Shown here: positions 19,431-29,024 of the stretch, piece by piece
Layout of the letters: each line of letters starts with the position of its first letter
Position numbering within the stretch: the stretch's first letter is position 1
DNA from: Chara braunii
Taxonomy: Eukaryota > Streptophyta > Charophyceae > Charales > Characeae
Assembly (NCBI GenBank): GCA_003427395.1
Contig: BFEA01000277.1
Coordinates: 1,378,983 to 1,410,745, forward strand
DNA: 31,763 bases
Direction of reading: 5' to 3'
The notes under the pieces: model-generated
The model's input: the letters and a program-made list of their open reading frames with translations, nothing else
Databases searched by the model: none
What the model was told of the DNA's origin: nothing
Program-made: the position numbers and the translations under genes

Positions 19431-19968
19431 TAGGAGTGTGTGGCGTTGTACGTCCTTTGCGTCGTTCAGTACTTGTGTGCATGTGTGCGTGTGCTTTACT
19501 TTTATGTACCTTATAGTGGTGTGTGCGTGGCGTGTGGGATACGTCCTAGTCGACCGGTGACGAGCCGCGCTTGGGACCTCAGCCCCCCCAGATGTCGGTT
19601 CGCGTGCGGGTCCGATAGAGGCGTAGTACCGCGCGTACCCCTTATGGTACAGCGAACGAGAAACGCCCTCGGCTGACCCACCTCCGCGATAGCAACTGAT
19701 CAGCTTTCGTACTGTGGACTGGTAGCTCGGCGGGGATACGCCCACCGAAGGGAGGTAACAGCTCCTGTAAGGTGGAGGTAGTCGTGCCTCGCGTAGGCCC
19801 TGTCCTATCGTAGGGGCTCGCGAGAGGTATGGCTGACGCACCCGGCCGGAGCGGCTTATGGAGGCTTCGTGTGTGTACCACAACGGGATGTGTACTCTGA
19901 CTCCTGCGTGACGCGGTCGGGAGGGTCCCGCGCTACCTCTGAGTGGTGTCGGGCCGATGCGCTCGACA
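19431..19968 (+). other. 3'-terminal hairpin block of LTR X
   Basis: Aligns with 21481-22010 of H (inverted) and, for the last 340 bp, with Y. Hairpins GGAG/CTCC (19751-19765) and GAGG/CCTC (19775-19789) sit at the positions of differently sequenced stems in H and Y. It ends GCTCGACA. A minus-strand ORF that runs from pol into this block (down to 19422) is read-through into LTR sequence, not an extra domain. Confidence 0.65.
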
Positions 19969-19972
19969 GCGC
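19969..19972. repeat. Right target duplication of LTR X (GCGC)
   Basis: GCGC directly after the CA end, equal to 11270-11273. A fifth matching base is lost, possibly with a one-base deletion in the Gln codon at the junction. Confidence 0.65.
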
Positions 19973-20450
19973 TCTCATCGCTAAACGCATAGGCGCGATG
20001 CCTCTTCTTCATCAATTCCACTATCAAGGCTCGTTTCTGAGGCAATAGGAAGTCGGACTCTCCTATGATCAACTTCTCCTCGTTCCCTTCGTTGATACGG
20101 CATGACCCTGCCGAGGCTTTCTCCTTCATCCGCCGTATCAATCCCCGCTCTTGTTCATAGTACACCTCCTCGTCCTCAGTAACGAGGACGGGGACTGGGC
20201 GGCACTTCTGGTCTACCGTCTTGTACCGCCTTTGGGAACCCTGCTTGAGCCGCCCCCTAAAAAAGGCCGACTCACAGATTGCGCCTGCACCAACGCCGGG
20301 TTCCTCCTTCCATCCGGAAGACGATACACCAACTCCAATCTCCCTGCCTCGGGACACTCCAGGACCTGCTCCCTCAATGCTTGGATGGCATCCGGATCCG
20401 CCATCTCATGTGCGGCCACCAAGTCCATGGCCTTTCCCACGTTCGACAAG
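19973..20450 (-). pseudogene. N-terminal part of pol of element H, before reverse transcriptase
   Basis: The minus-strand coding resembles the linker upstream of reverse transcriptase in this Ty3 family. One frame reads SLSNVGKAMDLVAAHEMADP and DAIQALREQVLECPEAGRLE, then VPKGG. After a one-base frameshift near 20238 the next frame reads YKTVDQKCRPVPVLVTEDEE, then EKLIIGESDFLLPQ and LMKKRHRAYAFSDE, stopping at LTR X. The next residues, QRGRFD, are at 11273. No aspartic protease signature (D[ST]GA) is seen in any frame here. It is one gene with the RT fragment, split by X. Confidence 0.8.
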
Positions 20451-20585
20451 CTGACGGAGAATGCTTCAACCCTCTCTTCCTCTTCTGGCTCCGCGCGGAG
20501 CCTGCGGCGCTTGCCCGTCGACTCCTCAATTGTGAAAGACTCTGGATTGGGCCGGTTCCTTATGCTTTTTGACCCCGTATTCCTG
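20451..20585 (-). other. Gag-pol junction with missing nucleocapsid and protease
   Basis: Only about 135 bases separate the last gag-like residues from the pol linker. Family members normally have a CCHC zinc knuckle and an aspartic protease here, needing well over 600 bp. The reading TIEESTGKRRRLRAEPEEEE leads into the linker. I infer an internal deletion in H. Confidence 0.55.
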
Positions 20586-21138
20586 CAGGTGATGACTTCA
20601 TAATTTCCGCAGGCAGGGTCATCAGAGTCCCATCATGCTTATTAAATATCACCGTCTCTAACGCAGTAAGCAGTTCCAAAAAGATGGCACACTGCGTCTC
20701 CTCTGAGATCCCGTGGACCTTTCTTGCCCTCTTCTTGAATTCTTGTACAAAGGCCCCTATCGTAGAGAAGTTATCTTTATTCATTGCCTCCAGGTCCGCC
20801 GTGGTTAGCAGGCCATCACCCAACCTGTACTTCCTTTGCATTCCCTCTCTAAACCTGGCCCAATTGCCGTTGGCGTCGTTGATCACCCTCTGCATCTCTT
20901 GATGGTGCCCATAAAGCACATATCTCATGATCCGCTGAAATTTCACTGCATCCGCTAGTCCCACCAACGCTTGTTCCACCCGATCCAACCAGTCTGAAAC
21001 TCTTTCTCCATTGAAGTGAAAGGTGTCGACCTTAGGGACATTGCTTGGGGTCTTCTCATGCCGGTCAATGACCGCAATAAGGTCCTCGAGCGTCAGGACC
21101 TTCCCGGTGCCGTCCGATACGCCGCCGCCCTCCGACAT
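20560..21138 (-). CDS. Gag capsid-like protein of element H (retrotrans_gag type), truncated
   Basis: Gag would form the cytoplasmic particle in which the RNA is copied. The ATG at 21138 gives 192 codons. The N-terminus is short and charged (VLTLEDLIAVIDRHEK), then KVDTFHFNGERVSDWLDRVE, the usual start of the retrotransposon gag domain. YVLYGHHQEMQRVI, NWARFREGMQRKYRL and AFVQEFKKRARKVHGISEE, followed by IFLELL, fit its helical core. After about residue 160 (TALETVIFNKHDG) the sequence departs from the expected pattern and ends at the TAG of 20560, and the zinc knuckle is lacking. It starts about 320 bp after the primer-binding site, as expected for gag. Open frame but probably a broken copy. 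Confidence 0.8.
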   Translation of the reverse strand: MSEGGGVSDGTGKVLTLEDLIAVIDRHEKTPSNVPKVDTFHFNGERVSDWLDRVEQALVGLADAVKFQRIMRYVLYGHHQEMQRVINDANGNWARFREGMQRKYRLGDGLLTTADLEAMNKDNFSTIGAFVQEFKKRARKVHGISEETQCAIFLELLTALETVIFNKHDGTLMTLPAEIMKSSPAGIRGQKA

Positions 21139-21460
21139 CTTGACATACTTTTCTCTTCAAGCTCCCTGTTAGAAGAAAGACAAGGACACTCACCTATTCA
21201 GCATCCGATCTCAAAAGAGTCTATCCTGTATGTCCTCCCTAATTTCCTCATATACTTACCTGACGTGGATACGGCCGTCCCTCGTAGCTTTCCTAGCTCA
21301 GGTAGGTAAACAGGACGGACATACAAAGTCACTAAGCCTTCCTTACCTATACTTAGTCACTCATTATTTTCCCTACCCTCTCGTCATTCCTTTATGCCTA
21401 TCCCCATTCAACCTCATACCCGGATGTCGTTCCACCAGGGACAACGGTAGGCTTCTGTTA
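21139..21460 (-). other. Untranslated leader of element H
   Basis: Lies between the primer-binding site and the gag ATG on the minus strand. No ORF of note. A packaging signal would be expected here, but no distinct structure was recognised. Confidence 0.4.
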
Positions 21461-21478
21461 TCCCCAGCAACGGCGCCA
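21461..21478 (-). promoter_or_regulatory. Primer-binding site, tRNA-Asp type
   Basis: The minus strand reads TGGCGCCGTTGCTGGGGA two bases after the LTR end CTCGACA. It is complementary to the 3' end of plant tRNA-Asp (GTC) including CCA, with one position off (T where C is usual, allowing a G-U pair). This fixes H as minus-strand and 21481 as the inner LTR boundary. Confidence 0.85.
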
Positions 21479-21480
21479 CC

Positions 21481-22028
21481 TGTCGAGAGCATCGGTCCGG
21501 CACCGCACAAGGCAGCGCGGGACCCTCCCGGCCGCGTCACTCAGGAGTTGGACTCTAAATCCTTCGTCGCGAATATACATGGAGCTTCCGCAAGCCACTC
21601 CGGCCGAGTGCGCCATACCTCTCGCGAGCCCCCACGACAGGATAGGGCCTACGCGAGGCACGACTTACCTCCACCTTACGGGAGCTGTCACCTCCCTTCG
21701 GTGGGCGTATCCCGGCCGAGCTACCAGTCCAAAGTATGAAAGCTAATCAGTTGCAATCGCAGAGGTGGATCAACCGAGGGCATTTCTCATTCGCTGTAGC
21801 ATAGGTGGTACGCGCGGTAATACGCCTATATCGGACCCGCAAGTGGACCGACATCTTGGGGGGCTGAGGTCCCAAGCGCAGCCCGACGTCGGTCGACTAG
21901 GACGCATCCCACGCACCCACGCGCACACCACTCTACGAACACAGAAATAAAACACACATACACACACACCAAACAACGCGACAACGCTCCTAGCCCCTCG
22001 ATATCCATCCGATAACTTTCCGACGCGG
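21481..22028 (-). other. 3'-terminal hairpin block of the H LTR
   Basis: Counterpart of 19431-19968. GGGAG (21680-21684) pairs with CTCCC (21692-21696), and GAGG/CCTC follows at about 21653-21670. Shared words with X include CTCGCGAG, GGGAGGGTCCCGCGCT on the minus strand, and a CA-rich stretch near 21955-21970. Confidence 0.6.
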
Positions 22029-22670
22029 AAATCGAATAGGCGTCACGCGCGGGACTTAGTATAAAACCGCGCGGACGCAGGGCTGACTCATATCGACTCG
22101 TAATGCAAGCGTATGCAAGCAATCACAATGATTACGTACTATGCAGTATCGATACTCATGCGGTCCTCGTTAATCTTGAGGGCCGCATTCGACACTCAAG
22201 TGTCGGCTGATACGCACCTTGAGGGTTAATCTCTCGACGCTAGACAACCGTTAAACGCGGTTGAAGACCACACACCCTCTTCTGCACTCTATGCAGAGTG
22301 GGTGGTACACAGGTCCATACCTGTGGTGGCAGTCGTTTCTTACTACCCTGGAGATGAGCCCCTCTCCAAGCCGGGACAGAGGACAAGGGGTTTGACTTTG
22401 ACGGCTGCCACGTACTACAACGTCCAACTATAAATCTTAAAAAGCAGAAATAGACCGAAGGTTCCCTTTATCCCAAAAGGAAACATTACTTTGGGGGATC
22501 CTCCCCTTTTCGGGTGGTGCCAACGACCTGTAGTAATCCCAAGCGTTCGTGCATATGTGCTGGCCCCTTTTGATCCCATAACTTTTAAACACGAGGGCGG
22601 CGAGACGTCGTGCGCGGGGTTCTAATATAAAGTCGCGCAGCTGCAGGTCAGTCTCATACTAACCAAACTA
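22029..22670 (+). repeat. Duplicated TATA-bearing module in the H LTR
   Basis: GCGCGGGACTTAGTATAAAACCGCGCGGACGCAGG-type sequence at about 22043-22081 recurs as GCGCGGGGTTCTAATATAAAGTCGCGCAGCTGCAGG-type at about 22611-22648, each followed by GTCTCATA- or CTGACTCATA-like words. The TATAAAA motif reads on the plus strand, antisense to H. The sequence between (22110-22590) is noncoding. Confidence 0.45.
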
Positions 22671-22679
22671 TGCTAGTCA

Positions 22680-22920
22680 TACGTGGTAATCGCGGCTCCG
22701 GCCTCGCGATATTGAATGGCTGAAGGAATATATCGTGAGGGGTTACCCCACACGATATTGAACGGCTGAAGGACATGCCGTTCGGCCTTCACGACATTTC
22801 CGCCTTCAGGGTGGGATGCCTCGACGGGCAATGCAAATAGGCCCTGTGCGAGGGGGAATCCCTCCCCTGCAGAGCCTAGGGCTTGGGATGTCCTGGACAA
22901 GGACCTTGAATCCCGGCCTA
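22680..22920 (-). repeat. Tandem hairpins with a possible pseudoknot (H LTR)
   Basis: GATATTGAATGGCTGAAGG (about 22707) and GATATTGAACGGCTGAAGG (about 22754) are about 46 bp apart. The first sits in a stem CTCGCGATAT/ATATCGTGAG. The second gives GAACGGC (22760-22766) pairing with GCCGTTC (22777-22783), while TGAAGG (22767-22772) can pair with CCTTCA (22786-22791), an H-type pseudoknot layout. Confidence 0.4.
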
Positions 22921-23700
22921 GGACCAACGTCCGACTAAGAAAAAACCCAAGATGCAAAACAAATAAAAGATGGGTTCTTCCCTATGTCTCTCAGTCTCAA
23001 CCTCTGAGTAGGCTTTTAGTACGGGGCCCCTTAGCCCATGCAAACGTTCATCCCAAGTACATCCATGTATACATATATAAGGGGAAAGTATGTGACGATC
23101 ACTTCTCACAGTCTCATTGGGGTCCCTCACAACCATACGTATATATGTGACCGCAGACAACCAAATCCAGGATCTAAGCCACAACATATACCTGCAATCA
23201 TATCAGAGAGTCAAACAACAGTCCACACACTACACAAAGTCATCCCCAACCAATCTCTGCGGACATACCCCTCGCTTTAGCCATGCAAACCCCAACCTCC
23301 TGTCCAACCAACCTTAATTAAATACTCTGTACCTTTGTTAAATGACCATTCAATAAAAGTATGGGTGCAACCTTAATGAAACAATGAAATCACCAAAGCT
23401 AAAACCTTTTAGGTTGAGTGTGAATGGTGAGTTGGAATCGAGTCGTAGACCGACGAATCGGCAACCGACCTGTTATCAATGATAACAGATGATCCTCAAG
23501 GGATCAAGCTGAATTTAGTCCGGATCTTGAATCAAACGATCAAGAGGGCCTGTAACACATGACAAATCAATGCCCCAGACTGAACCTATGAGCTCATGGA
23601 GGATAATCTCCATATCGCAATCTTACCCAAATCATCCTAGTTAACTATATCTAAGCCTACCTCTAAGCAACATGACAAAATCTCTCCCATTCAGAGTGGA
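22921..23700 (-). other. H LTR middle block
   Basis: Counterpart of 18300-18900 in X. The CTGTTATC/GATAACAG hairpin stands at 23470-23488 beside AACCGACC (GGTCGGTT on the minus strand). Noncoding. Confidence 0.5.
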
Positions 23701-24280
23701 CTACCAAAATCGCCATTTGTCAAAATACAATCTAACTCCTTTAAAAATTTCGGTAACGCTTCCCGTAATAAAAGTGTCTTTCTAGAATTTATATAAGTCC
23801 AAATATGAAAGCAGAAATAAACTTTTATTCTGAAAAGTTCAATTTTGTCTAACTCCCTGAATTAGTAAAAATTTGGGCAGCACTCCCTTTAGAAAGGGAG
23901 GCTTCCCAGATTTAAACTAAGTCAGATATGAACTTCAAAAGACAACATGAGTTCAACTTTAGACAAGATTTAACTAACTCCTTAGTTTTGCAGAAATTTC
24001 GGCTGCACTCCCTTTAGAAAAGTGTCATTCCAAAATTTATACAAGGCTAAGTCTAGAATTTGAAAATAACTTTGACTTCTCAAAGTCCAATTTTGTCGAA
24101 GTCTCTGAAAGGGAGACTTCCCAATTTTATACAAAGTCGAATATAAGAAAAGACAAGTTAAACTTTTAACGAGTCAAAATTTGACCAACTACTTGGATTT
24201 GTAGAAATTTCGGCAGCGCTTCCCGCAGAGAAACTAGCTTGCCAAGATTTATACAAAGCCAAGTATAAGAAAGGATCCCA
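23700..24280 (-). repeat. Stem-loop array 2 of the H LTR
   Basis: Five diverged units near 23758, 23890, 24015, 24108 and 24218, counterparts of 17530-18090. They share AAATTTCGGYWGCRCT or AAATTTGGGCAGCACT. Hairpins include a perfect 8-bp one, CTCCCTTTAGAAAGGGAG (23883-23900), and GTCTC-N7-GAGAC (24101-24117). Stems differ from those of X, yet pairing persists in several units; others have decayed. Confidence 0.65.
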
Positions 24281-24540
24281 GAAAATGCAAGAATTGACCT
24301 AAGTATAAAAAGTTACTACAAAAAATGCAGGAATTGAAACTAACTCCTATGACTCTAGCACGTGGCGAGCAACTAAAGCAACTACCTATCAATCTGAAAC
24401 TTAGACTAAGTAGTAACCTCACTCAGTTACATGCACGCCAAACCACAAAGGTAAGTACTCTCATCATCCCAAAGTATACCTGAACAAAAATTAGTTCATG
24501 ACCTTTCAATGATTTAATCCCTTATACCCAGCTTACATAA
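24281..24540 (-). other. Spacer between arrays 2 and 1 (H LTR)
   Basis: Counterpart of 17243-17529, shown by CTAGCACGTGGCGAGCAAC (24355-24376). Noncoding. Confidence 0.4.
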
Positions 24541-25425
24541 GGCATAAGGTCAGGACACCCAAACTTATGGAATGAACTCAACTTAGCAAAATTATACACA
24601 AACACATGACACAACAACTTCTCTCTTCTTTGGCCGCATGACTAGACCACTCTAGTCGCCCTGAATCGTTTAAAATATCCAAGTTATATATATTTGTCTT
24701 CCCCTTTTGTCTTCTAAGGCTGCATATGACTGAACTAACTTAAGTTCAGCCTGCCCCAGTTTACCATCGGTTTTATTCTTAGTTATACTCTCTTCAAGTT
24801 GTGATAGGCTGTAGTCAGACCGCCTAAACTTATAGAACAGTCTGATTAACTCGTTCTTAAATAGTATAGTAGTAAGCTATAGTCAAGTTATAACCATTGG
24901 GTTCCAGCATGTGCAAGGCTTTGAGCCAGACTCCTTGAACTTACAGAAGGGTTCAACTCTCTGCCAATTTTATTTCTCTCTGAACCATCATATGCGTGGC
25001 ACTGAGTCAGACCCGCTGAACTTACAGAAGGGTCTGCCCTTTGCCAATATTACTTCTTCAGAATAAAAGCAAGAAGAGGCTGAGCCACCTCAGCTCAGAC
25101 CTCCTCGTTCAGAAACCAAAGAAACAGATAAAACCCTAGTGAAAACAAGGCTACCCAAGACACCAAAACTTATTGAATGCCCTGAGTCCCTGAAAATCAA
25201 CCACAATCAGCCCTCGCAAGTCAGAGCGGTCAGGCCACCTAAACTTATAGAACAGCCTGACTCTCCATGCAAAACCATAGCGCCAGGTATCCCCAAACTT
25301 ATGGGGACATCACAACCTCCAAAGCAATCAGACCCCCTAAACTTATAGAAGGGTCCGACGCTCCAATCAGAGCCAAAAGAAACAGAGCACTGGTCTCCCC
25401 AAACTTATGGGGACCTCCCAGCCTT
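24541..25425 (-). repeat. Stem-loop array 1 of the H LTR
   Basis: At least nine units carry AAACTTATAGAA-like loop words on the plus strand (minus: TTCTATAAGTTT). Clear stems: TCAGAC/GTCTGA (24815-24845, 19-nt loop), CAGACCC/GGGTCTG (25008-25036, 15-nt loop), GAGGCTGAG/CTCAG-A-CCTC (about 25077-25106, loop word lost), GTCAGGC/GCCTGAC (25229-25261, 19-nt loop), TCCCC-AAACTTAT-GGGGA (25290-25307), GACCC/GGGTC (25331-25355), and CCCC-AAACTTAT-GGGG (25397-25412). Array 1 of X corresponds in inverted order. Several units lost their pairing (24541-24580, 25150-25190). Confidence 0.75.
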
Positions 25426-25960
25426 ATTGACCCAGTCAACCATTACGCAAAACAACCCACCATCCTGCCTTTCCCAAATGCAGTCTCTTTTAATAGTTTG
25501 ACTTCATACAATCAACAAAGTTAAAACTGAACTTGAGCAGACATTCCTTTACTTAGTCTGGCTTAATGTCCTCAAGGTCAAACCAAAAATAAGATAGGGC
25601 TGCACTTCATATATTCAGTCAGCGATGCAATGGGTAATACAAAATAGGGGTTATAATAAGGGTTTATAGAGGGAAAAGTACCGGTTACCTGTCAGTTCCC
25701 TGCCTCCAGAACCCCTCCTGAGTTCCGGCAGAGCTCCCGCAATCGGTGGGGCAACCTCCCACAGAGGCCTTGGCGCGGTCCTACGGGTTGCAATCCCGCC
25801 TGCCGCCTTCCTCTCAGAACCAGGAGACTAGACTTAGAGTAAGAAGGGCAGGGGGAGAAAGATTTCAAACTCTCAGATCCAGGAGAGGTGCACTCAGACT
25901 CGCGTGAGAGGGCCTTGTTACCTTCAGCGCCTGAGGGCCCCGCAATGACGGCCAAATCAC
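25426..25960 (-). other. Conserved LTR block beside array 1 (copy H)
   Basis: Counterpart of 15961-16580 in X. CCTACGGGTTGCAATCCCGCC (about 25780-25800) and CCCGCAATCGGTGGGG are shared. Noncoding. Confidence 0.6.
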
Positions 25961-26470
25961 ATGGGCTTAATCAAGCCAAAGGCAAACCGTCGAGCTCAAC
26001 TCCTCCAGCGAACTCCTAAATTGCAACAATAATCCCTGTTGCAGTCCAGCCTCTCCTTCACTTTTACAATACCGTCTCCTTATGATGACCGCAGTAACCT
26101 TCGCAGAACAGCGTGCGCAAGGTGTCACATGCAGCAGTTAGGCGGTGTGGCCCACTGCAACCCAAGGCACCACCAGACAACAGCGACACCAATCGGACTC
26201 AACTGCCGCAACCTCCACCAGCAGGCTCGCACACGGCTAAGGGCAGCAGCAATACACAGCGGCGGCCAGCAATGGTAGTAACGGTTCGTCCCCAGCCTGC
26301 AACAGTAGTACTTGATGGCGGTTAACAGCATCATCAACAATCACCTGCAGCTACAACCCATACACTTTCACCAGTACCGGCGGTATGCAATGGTATAACC
26401 CAGTAGGCGGCAACAGCGCAATACAGCGGTCCGTAGTCCGCAACCTAACTCAGCAGTCTGTGGCCGGGCC
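25961..26470 (-). repeat. CAG/CAA-rich degenerate tract (H LTR)
   Basis: Inverted counterpart of the CTG-rich 14200-15960 of X but only about a quarter of its length. AGCAGC, CAACAG and GGCGGCCAGC words recur. Noncoding. Confidence 0.5.
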
Positions 26471-27120
26471 TTACGCTTTTTTCAAACAGGTGCCCGACGT
26501 TGCCCCCATCGGTCACATGCGCAGCGCCTCATCCTGCAGATAGTCCTCGATTCCCTGGTTCGTGCGTCCAGATAGGTGGGATCCGGGGCTCCCGCCTGCA
26601 AACTGCGTGTGCAGATGCCGCACAGGCAACTACTGGTCCTGAAAGGATACGTGCAGGCCTCCAAAGTGAGGCCTTCGCGCAGAGTAATAGCCCGGTTCCC
26701 AGCTGGGCCCCGACGACAGCTACTTCTGCATGTAACCAGCTCAAGAGGTTACGGTCACTGAAATGGAGTTCGACACTTGTACTGACAGGCAGCCTCGCAA
26801 CTCGTCACGCTGCTGACCGTTGGTTCGTCTGTCAACGCCCTCGGTAAGCTCCGACTCCACAGTTACCCTCCATTACTACGCCCAACGACACGGGTATCGC
26901 AGTGGCCCATATGTTGGTCCCCTTCCTCGCGTTAGCCTCGCGACCGTGCCCCTGACGTTCGTACGTGGGTAGATCCCTCTCTCTCTCTCTCTCTCTCTCT
27001 CTGCACAGGGCGGGCTTCAACCACCGGCGGGCAACGCACGGGTTAACAGGCAAGTGTCCGACCCCGCGGGTGTCCTTTCATTATCTCCATCGATAGGTCG
27101 GGCAAAACCGGAACGACCCT
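26471..27120 (-). other. H LTR segment with (CT)n
   Basis: Noncoding, with a CT dinucleotide run at about 26977-27002. Short ORFs on both strands have no recognisable domain. Confidence 0.3.
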
Positions 27121-27770
27121 TCTGCTAGACTGTGGACAGGTACATTCACTCCCTCAGATGGCCCACGCGCAACTCTTTTGCTTACTAACTCTTACTTCAC
27201 TAATTTTCTACTTGTTCTAACCCTCGGATTTGGGTCGCCTGCCCTTGAGACCCCGTCTTAACAGTTTAGTTCGCCCGATTCTTTGACGAATCGATCGAAC
27301 TACCGTGTTCTCCTCCTCCCATATCCGACTTCTTCTACATCCCGCGCGCAGCCCGCTTTCCTCCCAACTCCCTAATCACTAACTCTCTGACTAAACCGAC
27401 TTCGCCACTCGATTCGTCAGACCCCAGAACCGCCGAAAGGGACCTTCTCTTGTCCGTCTTCATGAAGGAACGGGTGAGCTTTGTCGATTTCCATCTTTCC
27501 GTAGCCACTCCCCGCCATATCTGGACGCAGCCCTTTTCGTCACTAACTCCCTGTTTACTAACCTATCACTCGAACTAGCTAAGGATTCGTATTCGCCATC
27601 ATAAAAAAAAAAACCCTGTCCTTTTTCTTTCCCCGCTTGATTTAGTCAACAACCTGTCGAAATCGGCGTTTTTCGCTCCGCCATAGTCCCACTCCAGTCC
27701 CGCTCTTCTTCGTTACCACTTCAACTGTATTTGGTGCGAATTCACGTCCAAGTTCATTCTACTCTTTCTT
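27121..27770 (-). repeat. 179-bp tandem repeat of the H LTR
   Basis: The anchor GCGCAACTCTTTT / GCGCAGCCCGCTTT / ACGCAGCCCTTTT occurs at about 27167, 27346 and 27525, 179 bp apart. Each is followed by ACTAACTC-type words and later by GATTCGT- or GATTC-type words. X has one related unit (about 12900-13010) beside its N gap, so more may be hidden there. Confidence 0.6.
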
Positions 27771-28835
27771 TGCCGCGCCTGTCTTCTCCTCCAACACCAC
27801 TCCTACATACCTCGATCCCTCCTCATCACTCATCCCGCGCTCTCCTCGGTGCGGGATTGTGCCCGTCGCCTATCCTTACCTACTAGCGTCCGCTGCTCTG
27901 CGCATGTACCGGACGCAGAGATGCCTCCGGGTTCACTCTCCCGCTGCTTACTGTTCGTCGTCCTCCCTCGCTGCCCGGCACTGCCCGTACCGCTACTCGC
28001 TACTCTACCTACCCCGCATTCTACTTCCCTAACTCTCACTTCAAACAAACCCTGCTAACGAGGGCGCCCGACCTTAAATCTTCGAAGTCGATCCTGGGCT
28101 CGTCCGACCTCATCAAGGATCGAGCTACCTGGGGGTTTCCCCTCCCCGGCTTGCCACACTCGCCGCCCCGCCACCACCGTTTGTGCAGGGATTTTGGCGC
28201 GAATTGGGTCCGGGTGCGTCCTCCCCCTCTCTCGCGCCCGTCGCTCTGTAGCCTTAGCCGTCCCACTGTAGGTAGCGCCCGCATCCCATACTGAATCTAC
28301 CCGCTGCTGCGCAGGCTGGTCTGTCGAAAAGGCGGCCCCGAAAACTCCTTTACGGCGGTGCCTACGGCTTCTCGAGGCCGGGTTAGCCCTAGTCAACCCG
28401 CAGAGCCCTTTTTGGCCTGTACTTGCCCGACCTCACCCCCTGAGTTCGGGCAAGGTCTGCACGTCGACAGTTCATGGACATACCCGCCGAGCTAGGCTCA
28501 TAGGCCCCGCTCCACCCGCGGCAGTACGGCGCAGCCACGTAAGCCGTTTTAACATCCGCCCTCCCGTTTTCCAACGTACCTGGCGCCTACCAAGTCTTTC
28601 CCGCTTTACGTCCGGGTCCCTTCCCAGACTTTCGGGTGTCAATCACCGCGCAATGGCCAAGCTGGCCGCGCTAGCCTTCTCTGTATTGTTCCAGGCATCA
28701 CCTGGGCCACACCCGTAGCAACTCGCCATAATGACTCTACCCACCGGATCCAAATCGTGGGCCGAAGTACCAACAACTTGGCAATGTGCCTACTCACAGC
28801 GTCGCGTCCAAGTACGGACGAGGCGAGATGCATAG

Positions 28836-28836
<1 letters not shown>
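27771..28836 (-). other. Pyrimidine-rich part of the H LTR
   Basis: Plus strand C/T-rich (purine-rich in LTR sense), as in Y 900-1720. ORFs of 60-113 codons on both strands have no domain character. Nothing recognised. Confidence 0.3.

Positions 28837-28868
<32 letters not shown>
28837..28868. repeat. (TA)n microsatellite
   Basis: About 16 TA units, downstream (in LTR sense) of the tRNA-like module. Confidence 0.9.
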
Positions 28869-28870
<2 letters not shown>

Positions 28871-29024
28871 AAACGAAGAAAGCGGAAAAACATAAAGACA
28901 AAATAGAATATCGAGGCCCCGTCACCGTGTCCCCCACAAAAACCGAGGGGGATAGCCCCATCGGGCCCTCGACCCCTCAGTTTCGCCTCACGCTGCTCCG
29001 CTACCACTGCACTGACGTCCGCTG

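Larger units (their letters stand above)
11274..19968 (+). mobile_element. LTR copy X, solo LTR of about 8.7 kb inserted antisense in pol
   Basis: Starts TGTCGGCG and ends GCTCGACA (TG...CA with TGTCG/CGACA inverted ends), flanked by GCGC on both sides. It splits one pol frame: minus-strand coding stops at SDE beside 19968 and resumes at QRGRFD beside 11273. From end to end it matches the 5' LTR of H (21481-29624) in inverted orientation: tRNA-like boxes, purine-rich part, CTG-rich part, stem-loop array 1, array 2, GGTCGGTT block, 3' hairpin block. There is no primer-binding site, no coding region and no internal copy of its own ends, so it is a single LTR, presumably left by LTR-LTR recombination. 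Length 8,695 bp includes an 875-base N run of uncertain true size. Confidence 0.8.

Noticed and set aside
19422-19968. Long minus-strand ORF tail after SDE
   Set aside because: It reads antisense LTR X sequence beyond the insertion junction; no domain and no conservation in other LTR copies.
19969-21481. Autointegration product of a single cDNA
   Set aside because: The direct repeat GCGC on both sides of X and the intact pol continuation at 11273 fit an ordinary insertion from another copy; X and the H LTR are also too diverged to be twins.
23345-23360. Polyadenylation signal CAATAAAA
   Set aside because: It reads antisense to the H LTR and nothing supports its use.
28639-29007. 122-codon minus-strand ORF through (TA)n
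   Set aside because: Runs through a microsatellite (poly-Ile/Tyr) and LTR sequence without domain character.
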